From Antrodiella citrinella (lineage: Eukaryota > Basidiomycota > Agaricomycetes > Polyporales > Steccherinaceae), in the NCBI GenBank assembly GCA_004802725.1, contig SGPM01000052.1:4267-68266 (forward strand): DNA of 64,000 nt. The letters run 5' to 3'. The notes under the pieces were generated by a model that was not told where the DNA came from, searched no databases, and saw only the letters and a list, made by a program, of their open reading frames with translations. Positions within the stretch are counted from its first letter, which is position 1, and the number at the start of each line of letters is the position of its first letter. Of the stretch, positions 1-9,056 are shown one piece after another. The position numbers and the translations under genes are program-made.

Positions 1-670
1 CNCNCACNCNNCCCNANANNCNACCNTGANATCCCTCCCTAGGCGTCCGGACCNACCCCGCAGACATCACACCTTCTCCGCACGCACTTACCCGTGCGTC
101 TTCCGTATCNNATTGGACCTTGTCAAGACTTGGATGAAATTCCTCCCCGGACGACCGACATTTGGGTGTCATCTGCGAACACNACTACCCGATGACCGTG
201 GCCGAGGCGTTTCGAGGACAGAGATGGACGAGGATGGTTCGTGTAAGTCACACCAACCGAGGGAGAGCACAGGAACAAAGAACACCTCTACTAATAGATG
301 CGTTCTAGTCACGACGCGTCTCATCTGACTGGAAACGTGTACCGAGAAGCCCGTTCAGGAAGCCGAACATAGCAAGCAGAAGTATGCCGTGTATGTAGCG
401 CGTATTTCATTATGGGGTAAGCGATAAGGCTACATTAGATGAAGCAAACAAGAAGAAGAGTACGTGGTTATACAGAATCCCAAAACAAANGATACACTGG
501 CAGAAGGGCATTTGTCGGTCACGATATCGTTTACTCGTGGTGAAGTCGTGATTCGTGAATGGTGAACGGAAGGAAAGAGATGGGACGGACATGGATGGAA
601 GGGAAGGGAGAAGGGGGACCGTGGGATGTACCTAGACAGAGGGAGACCTTCATGTGTGGGATCCTAGGTC
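1..670. other. Left edge: N-containing sequence, no gene seen
   Basis: The first 120 bases contain many Ns, with scattered Ns up to about 735, so this is the edge of a sequencing gap or contig. Short open frames are present but none has a start, splice sites or protein pattern that would support a gene. Confidence 0.6.
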
Positions 671-1018
671 CTAGTAGGTAGTCCCCGCNCCTGCTCCCAG
701 CCCTCCTCCGCCGCCACCGAAGCGNTAGCGGTGNGTGCCCGTACGACGCGTGCGACCGCCGAAGCAGTTGCAGCACAGGATATCGAAGATGACATCAAAT
801 ATCGTGACGATAATCTACGGCAAGAGATGTGAGTGAAGAGACTGGGGTAGATGAACGCGGTGCTCACCGTGACGATGACTGAGACGATGATCATGCATAC
901 GCTGGCAATGGCAGAGATGACGGCCTCGATGGCGCCGCCAATAGCAGATACGATAGCACCCTGTGCGCACGCTGGGTCAGCACGACGTTGGCTTCTGACA
1001 ACGTCAAGCACATACCAT
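671..1018 (-). CDS. Small hydrophobic MGAI-type membrane peptide, copy 1
   Basis: Model: complement(671..814, 868..960, 1016..1018), 79 aa. The first coding exon is only the ATG (1018-1016), followed by a GT...AG intron, then a 31-codon exon and a C-terminal exon ending in TAG. The protein starts MGAIVSAIGGAIEA, continues as an almost unbroken aliphatic helix to about residue 45, then has a Cys cluster (CCNC) and a Gly/Arg-rich tail. Three Ns fall in the last exon, so one or two tail residues are uncertain. It matches copy 2 and copy 3 in exon phase, exon 2 length and sequence. I know similar short hypothetical proteins from Agaricomycetes but no function. Divergent from copy 2, sharing about 300 bp of promoter; an A/T-rich TATA-like stretch lies near 1066-1075. 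Confidence 0.8.
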
Positions 1019-1323
1019 GTTATTAGTTGGTCGGAGTGAAGAGGATGTGGAACAGGCAGCGACGACCTTAAATAAGGCTAGGCTCACCCCAATGACGACA
1101 TCATTCAGAGTGTCACGCTCTGCGCCAGAATTCGCGTGACATAACGCGCGTGTGAGTGTGACAGATGACGTCGAGGAGGAGTGACGTCATTGGCGAGGAT
1201 GCGACCGTCATCGCTCCGACACGACCTATAAAGCAACCTGCGCGAAAAAGATACCATCCTTCATCTAAATACCCCCATCACGAACATACCACACCCACCA
1301 CAACGCACGTTTTCATATCCACA
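1019..1323. promoter_or_regulatory. Divergent promoter between peptide copies 1 and 2
   Basis: The 305 bp between the two start codons must hold both promoters. On the plus side tataaa lies at 1227-1232, about 95 bp before the ATG of copy 2. On the minus side a TTATTTAAG-like box lies around 1066-1075, about 50 bp before the ATG of copy 1. Placement is from sequence only; transcription start sites are unknown. Confidence 0.5.
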
Positions 1324-1673
1324 ATGGTATGCCCCCTTCACGCGGCGAAAGATAAACCTATCCTGACTTTGTTTCGTTCTTGCAGGGCGCAATCGTATCA
1401 GCTATCGGCGGAGCCATCGAGGCCATTATCAGCGCTATCGCCAGCGTATTAATGATCATTGTATCCACAATAGTCACCGTAAGTCTTCACGCACCTTCCA
1501 CGTCTCCTTCCTTTCGCCTTACTCAACATGCCTTGCAGATCATCGTCACCATCTTCGACATCATCTTCGACATCATCTGCTGCAACTGCTTCGGCGGGCG
1601 GACACGTCGCACGGGATCCCACCGTTATAACTTTGGTGGAGGCCGGAGTCGCGGAATCGGCTCAGGGATCTGA
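1324..1673 (+). CDS. Small hydrophobic MGAI-type membrane peptide, copy 2
   Basis: Model: join(1324..1326, 1386..1478, 1539..1673), 76 aa. Exon 1 is the ATG alone; exon 2 is 31 codons (MGAIVSAIGGAIEAI then aliphatic residues); exon 3 carries IFDIIFDIICCNCFGG followed by an Arg/Gly/Ser tail. The N-terminus fits the MGxxxS pattern recognised by N-myristoyltransferase, and the adjacent cysteines after the helix could be lipid-modified; both are inference. A membrane role is likely from composition; the real function is unknown. The 3' part of this gene and its downstream flank were duplicated to about 2085-2335. Confidence 0.85.
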
Positions 1674-1900
1674 GCGGGTCGCTGAGCGAGAGAGAGTCCC
1701 TCCTCGGAGTAGACGGGCGTAGAGCTGGGACTGGTGTATGATATGATTGGCTGCTTTGCTTGGAGATACCCCCCGTGTTGCATCAACGCTTTAGTGTACG
1801 CTCAGTTTCTAGAGTTAATTGGAGGATGGTGTTGATCTGTACACACCTGCTGAGTTTAATGACCATTCCTCAATGTCTCGCTTTCGTTGGACTTTGGCGT
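1615..1900 (+). repeat. Tandem duplication, unit A (3' end of peptide copy 2 plus flank)
   Basis: The stretch from the Gly/Arg tail of copy 2 through about 1890 resembles 2085-2335 in order and orientation. Matching landmarks are the ggaggccggagtcgcgga block, the gatctgagcg stop-codon region, the tacacacctgctga block and tcaatgtctcgctttcgtt. Identity is clearly imperfect, so the duplication is old. Confidence 0.6.
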
Positions 1901-2084
1901 GCGTGTTTGGGGGTCGTTCAGAATGAGAGCCTCGAGCTCTCAGCTCCTGGAAGATTCAGTCGAGTATTCGTCGCTGGCGGGGTTCTATACGCAGTCTTGA
2001 CGCAAAGACTTCAGTATCTGTCCATTGCCAGGTGGCTCAGAGGTAAAAGACGGGCTTCTACTCACAGACTGCTAATGAGACACC

Positions 2085-2335
2085 CTACTTCACGTAGTCA
2101 TCGTATACCACTGCGACACTATTGGCGGAGGACGAAGTCGAGGAAGTTAGAGATCTGAGCGAGTCGCCGCTAAGACGGGGACGTGTACGATTTCTTTAAA
2201 TTGGGAGTCCCCTTACGTTGGATCAAAGCTGGTCGGAAAGTCAGTTTTTATAGTTGATGGAGACTACTGTTTATTAGTACACACCTACTGACAGCAATGA
2301 CATTCCTCGAGGGCATGTCTCGCTCGTTCGTTCTG
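2085..2335 (+). pseudogene. Relic 3' exon of the peptide family (duplication unit B)
   Basis: This contains a degenerate copy of the C-terminal exon of peptide copy 2 (ggcggaggacgaagtcgagga, then gatctgagcgagtcgcc) followed by the same downstream flank (gtacacacctactgacagc, tgtctcgctcgttcgtt). No exon 1 or exon 2 counterpart is visible upstream, so this is a dead fragment. The stretch 1674-2798 otherwise holds no supportable gene. Confidence 0.55.
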
Positions 2336-2720
2336 CCTTCTCCCCCTTATGTCCCTCGACTCGGATATGCGTCCATATCCCCCCAAGGCTCAAGAACCGG
2401 GTCGCAGAGCGTCTCCATTGAGGAGAGCCAGTGTCGTTCACCACGCCGCAAAATAGATGGGCATGACCCTGGTAATGGCATGTGCGCGTGAAGAATCAGT
2501 GAAGATAGTCGGAGAGGGTCCTGGCCAACTTTCGTTGACAGGCGCCCGTCGCGTCTGGGGTTGTCCGGGCCGGCAAGCCGCAAAGCGTTCGCTGGCAATG
2601 ACTCGGACACTGGGACAGCAGCGCACAGTCCTGTCAGACTCGGACGTCGACCTCATTTCACCCTCTTCTACTACTGGCAGACTGAGGCCAGAGGGTTAGA
2701 GCGGCGTACTTGTGTTCCGG

Positions 2721-2787
2721 GTATGTTGGAAATAATCGTATCGTGTGTGGCCTTCCTTTTGATTAGTGCTGACGTCTCGAACCATAG
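2721..2787 (+). other. 5'UTR intron of F-box copy 1
   Basis: A GTATGT donor and a CATAG acceptor lie just upstream of the start codon at 2799. The same arrangement (intron ending 10-25 nt before the ATG) is seen for F-box copies 2 and 3, which supports both the intron and the chosen starts. Confidence 0.55.
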
Positions 2788-2798
2788 ATTCTGACACC

Positions 2799-4625
2799 AT
2801 GACCAAATCAAAGACCCGTGTCGCACTTGACCGTGACCTGGCTCAGTGTCGCGACAAATACGACCGACTTCGACTGTCGAACGCGTCTGCGCCAGTATCT
2901 CAACTCCCTCCAGAGATACTGACCAGTATACTTCTCCTCCTCATGCAGGATTGGATGTCCACTTGGATGAGGTCATACCCGAGTCTGGACAACCATCAGT
3001 CGTCGAACAATACCCATCCTTCTTCCTGGATGACCTATACGCATGTCTATCACCGGTGGCGAGAAGCCGCGCTGCATTGTAAAACGCTATGGTCCTCCTT
3101 TGTTATCCAAAACGGCTCGTCGGAACTGGTCGATACCATGATCAGTCGATCTGGAGAAATGCCCCTGCGAGTCCACATCCAGTTCTGGGACGACAACGCT
3201 CCCCGCAATGTACTTTCAGTTCTCAAGGAATTGCACCGCGTGGAAGAGCTCGTATTTAGTTCCGGCTTCAATGTTAACATCTTCCCGCCACTCAAGACCC
3301 TCGATCTTGGTGACGCGCCCATCCTGCGTCATCTGAGAATGGTGAAGTCGTCCATATGGTATCCAAATTTACAGGTTACATATCCCGTTCTGGGATGTCT
3401 GGAGGAGCTGGTGTTCTGGGATGTACCGCACGATGAGTTTGCGTCGTTACTGCGCCCGACTCTCACTCATCTCACGCTCGAATTCACTACGGGGGACGGT
3501 TCCGCGCTGGCGTTGCTGCTGGCCCTTCGGAAACTGGAAAACCTCCAGTTTTTGAAGATCGCTCAACAAATGAACAACCGCTGGAGGTTTTCGAAGGTCG
3601 CTCAACCGGTGAGCCACCACGCGCGGTTGGGTCCGGAAACAAAATGGGTCCACATCACCCTTCCCCATCTTCGCCGCATGGAGCTATATACTGACAACCG
3701 CACCACACCATGGAACACGTTCCTGCACCATCTCTCCGTCCCCGCATCCGCACGATTCTCCGTTCGATTTACTCGTCAAAACCCAGTCGCCCTCGATGTT
3801 CTCGCCTTCTTCCGAAACAGAGTGGAGACATTTGACTGCACACAAAGTCATCCAGGAGTCGACTGGCCGTTCACCTCTTTCGCCATCGAGCCATATCGGT
3901 TCGTTCTATGGAGCGTAGACTCGGATAGCGACAACACCTCCTCTCGCGCGCGTTTCACATCGCACCAGGATTCGGAGAAATCGTCGTGGTATTCGCACAT
4001 CCATCTCGAGTTCGCACATTTGCGGATCTCAAACGCCATGCTCTCTGCGTTCAGGCTTTCACTGAGCGACGTGCGGGAACTGTATTATGAGTGGGACCCA
4101 TCAGAGAACATGGAGGTGGTACGTGCCGCACTTGATAATATGCGACATGTGGAGACGTTGTGCGTCCCGCCGGAGTCGTACGTCCCAGACGATCTATCCG
4201 TGCATATTGGAGTCGCCAGCCCTAGCGACGACACAAACCCTCAGCATCCGCCGCCTTCTGTGCATCCATATGCTCTCTTCCCCGCACTGAAGACCCTCAT
4301 CATCATCGGCCTGCATAGTGCACCTTGGACACTTCACGAGTGGAAAAAGTGGTGGAGCAAGCTGATCGCCGCTTTGGCTTCTCGGCGGGATAGCGGTGTC
4401 GTTCCGCGGGTCGAGAAACTCTTTCTGTTCCTGCCACCTGCGGACAAACGGCACAGATTTGAGGTGCTGCCAATAGCGACGGATGTGCAGGAGGCTTTGG
4501 GTGTGGTCACGGAGTTTGTTGAGGTCAGGGGGGATAGTCGGCATCAAGGGCAGGTCCTTCGCCGTGTGTCGGAAGAGAATGGGTGTCCGCGTGGGTTTGT
4601 CGAGTTTGTCGATTCGAAGTGTTGA
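2799..4625 (+). CDS. F-box/LRR-like protein, copy 1 (intact)
   Basis: Single-exon gene of 608 aa. The start at 2799 was chosen over an upstream in-frame ATG (2766) because a 5'UTR intron acceptor lies at 2787 and the paralogs start at the equivalent place. An F-box-like segment (SQLPPEILTSI) begins near residue 37, followed by the usual spacing to THVYHRWREAAL. The remainder has leucine-rich, irregular repeats ending in NGCPRGFVEFVDSKC. F-box proteins recruit substrates to SCF ubiquitin ligases; in Agaricomycetes this family is hugely expanded and substrates are unknown. It belongs to a local array with copies at 5152, 9057 and the split copy at 11200/17023. Confidence 0.85.
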   Translation: MTKSKTRVALDRDLAQCRDKYDRLRLSNASAPVSQLPPEILTSILLLLMQDWMSTWMRSYPSLDNHQSSNNTHPSSWMTYTHVYHRWREAALHCKTLWSSFVIQNGSSELVDTMISRSGEMPLRVHIQFWDDNAPRNVLSVLKELHRVEELVFSSGFNVNIFPPLKTLDLGDAPILRHLRMVKSSIWYPNLQVTYPVLGCLEELVFWDVPHDEFASLLRPTLTHLTLEFTTGDGSALALLLALRKLENLQFLKIAQQMNNRWRFSKVAQPVSHHARLGPETKWVHITLPHLRRMELYTDNRTTPWNTFLHHLSVPASARFSVRFTRQNPVALDVLAFFRNRVETFDCTQSHPGVDWPFTSFAIEPYRFVLWSVDSDSDNTSSRARFTSHQDSEKSSWYSHIHLEFAHLRISNAMLSAFRLSLSDVRELYYEWDPSENMEVVRAALDNMRHVETLCVPPESYVPDDLSVHIGVASPSDDTNPQHPPPSVHPYALFPALKTLIIIGLHSAPWTLHEWKKWWSKLIAALASRRDSGVVPRVEKLFLFLPPADKRHRFEVLPIATDVQEALGVVTEFVEVRGDSRHQGQVLRRVSEENGCPRGFVEFVDSKC

Positions 4626-5061
4626 TTCAGAATGAAAGGTATGCGTCCAGACGTTATGTACCGCAGACCTTCTGAGTCTTATGACGATCGTCACCTTCCA
4701 GTGGCAAACCATTCAGTCTGATTTGCGCGGACGATTTAAGCCCTCAAAAAGTACTAGTGCCCTAGATGTGAACGCGGCTCTAGTGAAGAGATCAATACTC
4801 TGACTGCTATATGTAAAGAATCTGGTTGTGTTCTCCAACTACGTACCTGTCGTATGGAGTCCTTATGGTAGCTTCAGCGCCGGACGGACTCACGGCGTGG
4901 GGATTGTGAGTCGAGCAGGTCGGTCACAGCCCAGACCACCGGGCCGACAAGCCGGTAGCAACTTTCGGCGAACTTTTTTCTTCGCATTGGACGAACTCAT
5001 TCCCACCTCAAGTTGCGCACATTCCTAGTACAGACCGAGTTCATTACGGTTGCGAACCAGG
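4626..5061. other. Intergenic region between F-box copies 1 and 2
   Basis: It holds the 3' end of copy 1 and the promoter/5'UTR of copy 2. A TTTAAG-like box and several short frames are present, but there is no supportable gene. Confidence 0.4.
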
Positions 5062-5140
5062 TAAGTTCAAGTGTCTTCATCGAAATCGATTGTGTCCTAC
5101 ATACACCCCATTCGACGTCTCGCTAACCTATAACTCATAG
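5062..5140 (+). other. 5'UTR intron of F-box copy 2
   Basis: GTAAGT donor at 5062 and CTCATAG acceptor at 5138-5140, just before the former start codon at 5152. It mirrors the introns upstream of copies 1 and 3. Confidence 0.55.
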
Positions 5141-5151
5141 GTGTCGCCGCC

Positions 5152-6940
5152 ATGGTCTCACCGAATCGGAGACCCATGTCGTGCTTGACCTCGCTCGCCA
5201 AGACGTCTCCAATCTTATCTCGCATCTAGACTCGTTCGCACCAATATCTCGTCTGCCTCCAGAGGTGCTGACGTGTATATTCGGTCTCCTGGAGAGCGCT
5301 TGCATGCCTGTCTGGTCGAGAGAGCTGGACGATTTCCAGTCGAGCGACACAGCTCCCTATTCCTGGGTCCTATGCACGCACGTCTGCCGTCGCTGGAGAT
5401 TCGTAGCGCTGCAATGTCCAGCGCTCTGGACTTTCCTCTTCATCAACAACAACGACCGGCCTGAAGCAGTGAAAACTATGATACGACGATCCGGGAAAAT
5501 ACCTTTGAGAGTCCACGTCTCTTGCCAGGACCGGCCCGGGAGAAATCCTCGTGTCTTCTTAGCAGCTCTCAGGGAGTTGTGCCGTATCGAAGAACTGGTT
5601 ATGGATGTGGATGTCTATACCGAGACCCCGTTGCTGGAGAAACCAGGAGAGGCGCCTATTCTGCGCCATCTCATGTTGTTGAACTCCTTGTCCGAGCCCT
5701 CGTGGTGTCCGAAGATAGAAACCGTCCTTGCCGCGTCTAGATCCCTCGAAGAGCTTGTGTACTTGGTGCCGACGCTTGAGAGCAGGTTCACGCCCTTCCT
5801 GCGCCCCGGTCTGACTCATGTCACCCTCGAGTTCTTCACGGGAGAGGCGGCCGCACTAGCCCTGTTGCTGTCCCTTCGCGGTTTGAATAGTCTCCAGTTT
5901 TTAAAGTTAAACCAGCTCGCAATTCAGTCGTGGCGTGACTGGGTAGATCCACAGCTATGGGTTCGGGTTGCCCTCCCGCGCCTTCGTCGCTTGGATCTAT
6001 GTACTCAACACGACCGCACGCCTTGGCACAAGTTTCTTCAGCACCTCTCTGTCCCCAAATCCGCACGGTTCTCAATCGACTTGCCGGGGGAGACAGCGAT
6101 ATTCTTGCTTTCCTCCAAGACAGGGCGGAGAGAGTTGACTACAACAGCCGTCAACCCGGGGTCTCGTGGCCGTTCACAGCATTTGCCATTTACTGGGGTC
6201 AAGCACTGCTATGGCGCACAGACTCGACGGTCAACAATGTATCCCCCCGTACTGGTTTTTTCGTTCCACGAGCATTCGGAGGAAGAGTCGTCGCATTCGG
6301 TTCATCCATTTCTCGACTCGTTATGCGATCCCCTTCAAAGACGCGTTCTCTGCCTTCAATCCACCCAGCGAGTGGCGTGCGTGCGTTCTACTACACGCGA
6401 GAGCGGGAGAGCAGCGCCACCATGCACGACACCCTGGGACATATGCGACAGGTGGCGACTTTATGTGTTCCGCCCCGTTGGTTCGTTCCAGAGGACCTAC
6501 GCGTGCATCCCAACGAAGCCGATCAGGCAGAGGTCGTAGACGGTACCACAGGAGAGTCGTCAGTGCACGAGTGCGCCCCGTTCCCGAAACTAAGGACCCT
6601 CATCATTATCGGCCACCATAATTCACATCAGACACGAGTCGAGTGGTGGGGCAAGCTGATTAGTGCTCTGGATTCTCGGCGGGACAGCGGTCTCGTACCG
6701 CAGGTCGAAAAACTCATTCTTTTGCTGCCACCAGCGGGCGGGACAGAGGAGCGACTGGTGGAGACGGATGTGCGGGAGGCTTTGGAGGTGGTCAAGGAGT
6801 TTGTCGAGATGAAGACAGATAGGTGGCTTCAAGGGCAGGTTCTTCGCACCCTGCTCGAGGACAACGGGTGTCCTCGTGGGTTTGCCGAGTTTGTCGATTC
6901 AAAGTGTGACCTGGAGATACACGATACACTGCGAAATTGA
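5152..6940 (+). pseudogene. F-box/LRR-like protein, copy 2 (frameshifted)
   Basis: Clear homolog of copies 1 and 3 along its whole length (SRLPPEVLTCIF near the start, NGCPRGFAEFVDSKC at the end), but the frame is broken. The ATG at 5152 is out of frame with the F-box: the split copy 4 reads ATGGGTCTC where this one reads ATGGTCTC, consistent with loss of one G. Around 6085 the homologous reading moves to another frame, and weak similarity to the paralogs hops frames again near 6250, 6300 and 6360 before a clean final stretch to 6940. At least two breaks are certain; the others are likely. Long homopolymers at some sites leave sequencing error possible, but the neighbouring core genes are frame-perfect. 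Confidence 0.75.
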
Positions 6941-7660
6941 TGCCGATTTCGTATACGTGCAGTCAGTCTCATTCAAGCTGTGTCTCGCGGTGCAGCTATG
7001 GACAGCTTCTTCCCCGCATCCTAGAGGAGAGCAGGAGTTCTCGTAGCTTCGATATCATGGTCATGTACGTAGAATTGTCACATCTTTTGGAGCTGATGTT
7101 GAACGTTGAGTATGCAACAGCGACTGAAAAATTGCCGAGGTGTTCGCTCACATGTGAGCTGCCATCGCCTTCCAGTTACTTGACGGCCTGCTCTAGTATG
7201 CCAGTGGCGGCCCCAGAGGGTGAAGTTGCAACCGATATCTCGGATTCCAAAGTGCCCTTATGCCAACTCCATACTTAAAAGCTTGGACTGGCTACAAGAT
7301 AAACAGCTGTAGTCTATTTTACATCAGCCTCCAATCCGCCTGTGATCATTCCAGGCGACCCCGCAGTGGATGTAGCTAACTTCTGGACGACTCTCTCACT
7401 CTGTGCTGTAAGTTTATGTGACATCACGTAGTACCTGGATCTCACTTGCGCGTGCGGGGTTGGCGGTTTGGGTTCCGCCGAGGGAGCGTGCCAAGGGTTG
7501 GTATATAGTCCGAGGTGGCGTGGCCTCGCGACTGTACTACGCTAACGACAACGACAACGGACGCTCGAGCCTACGACTACCTTCTTGACTGTCGACGAAC
7601 TCAACGAAAATACCCATTATAACTTATACCATCTATACTTGTCTGGACTACTACTGAACG
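6941..7660. other. Intergenic region upstream of peptide copy 3
   Basis: No gene is supportable. A TATATA box at 7502-7507 lies about 155 bp before the start of peptide copy 3. Confidence 0.4.
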
Positions 7661-8042
7661 ATGGTAAGTACACTCTCTGCGGTTCAAGCGTAAGGACGAC
7701 CTGAGGCTAACGCGAGCACAGGGCGCGATTATATCCACCATCGGTGCAGGCATCGAGGGCATCATCAGCGCCATCGCGAGCGTGCTCATGATCATCGTGG
7801 ATACTATCGTCACTGTACGTTTCTCTCCCTCCTTCTCCCTTCTCTTTCGTCTCCTTCCCCGCCTCCTCTACATCTCCTCTTCCTCCTTTCACGCGGAACG
7901 GAGTAAGCTGACCGTGAATGGCCAGGTGGTCGTGCTCATCTTCGACATAATCCTCGACATCCTCTGTTGCCGATGTTGTACCAAGACGCGCATGGCGGGG
8001 AGGCGGACGGGTGCGTATGGGTCCCGCCCAGGGAGGTACTAG
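7661..8042 (+). CDS. Small hydrophobic MGAI-type membrane peptide, copy 3
   Basis: Model: join(7661..7663, 7722..7814, 7926..8042), 70 aa. It has the same architecture as copies 1 and 2: ATG-only first exon, a 93-nt second exon, and a third exon beginning with aliphatic residues and ending in a CCRCC cluster and a basic tail. The protein begins MGAIISTIGAGIEGI. Intron 2 is longer (about 111 nt) than in copies 1 and 2. Function unknown; a membrane-inserted helix with a possibly acylated N-terminus is the best inference. Confidence 0.85.
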
Positions 8043-8914
8043 GCGGACAGCGTTGAGCACTATGGGGTTGTGGGGGGAAGGAAGACGTAGCCAGGTCAAG
8101 AGGGTGAGGACTGAACTTGAACTAGACTGACGAGTCACGGATACCAGCACACGCAAACATAGGCATGAGCATGAGACTGTACTACGTTGTATATACCTGT
8201 TAGCACTACGGTTCGATGATTATATTACACACTTTGCTTCGTGTATGAAGTTGGAAGGCTCCGAGATTATCGAGACTCGAGAAGATGTTGACGATCCTAA
8301 GATACGACTGTACCGGGGAGAGCTGATCACGAAAAGTCGGCGACACATGCAAGACAAGCATGAATCAAAATCACAATGACGTCGGGAGTATCCGCAGTAC
8401 TGCGACGACCACAAAGAGGGCGAAAACGTCCAAAGTGGAGACCAGGCACTATAGCCCCAGAGCGTGTCATCATACAGGTAACTTATACTTCGAAAGTAAA
8501 CGTCACACTCACTTGGAAGATCTTGCAAAGTACTAAACTCCCCGTATTGACGAAGCAATAACATACACTGGCCTGTGCTCGATGTCCATTCCTTTGCCAT
8601 TCTGAATATCATCGGAAGGCTGTCAAGACTGAACGAGTCACGGTAAGAATGAAGTCGCCGTAGTCTTGAAGCTGATGTATCGTCGTCATACGGCTGAACC
8701 GGTCAGATAGTGGCTAAATCTTCGAGTGCGGCTGTTGAAAGGGAATAACATTGAAAGCGAGGATAATTGGGTGAGAACAAAAGAGAGCTCGTGAATAGAC
8801 GCTGGGGTTTTGCAAGTCCGATCGCCTCGAACGCGAGGCTTTGGCCCTGGGCAGCGGGCATTGTGCAAGTTTCCGACGACACGACTACTTGCTACTGTTG
8901 CTGCTCAGTTTGAG
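8043..8914. other. Intergenic region, no gene seen
   Basis: Short overlapping frames on both strands show no protein-like pattern or consistent splice sites. The right part is presumably promoter and 5'UTR of F-box copy 3. Confidence 0.4.
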
Positions 8915-9034
8915 GTGAGTATTCACTAGGTTGCTATCGGTGCAGATGAGGTTCAAGCTCATGGAGTCAATCGGATCGGTGACTTCAAAGATAGCATTTT
9001 AACCAACACTGACATGGTTTCTCGTATCTCGCAG
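8915..9034 (+). other. 5'UTR intron of F-box copy 3
   Basis: GTGAGT donor at 8915 and TCTCGCAG acceptor near 9034, about 22 nt before the ATG at 9057, as in the sister copies. A second CAG four bases on could also serve as acceptor. Confidence 0.45.
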
Positions 9035-9056
9035 GCAGGCCTTAAACGCTACGACC

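Noticed and set aside
5181..6539. F-box copy 2 as a 452-aa intact gene
   Set aside because: The open frame starts at GTG, has no in-frame ATG before the F-box, and leaves the family frame near 6085.
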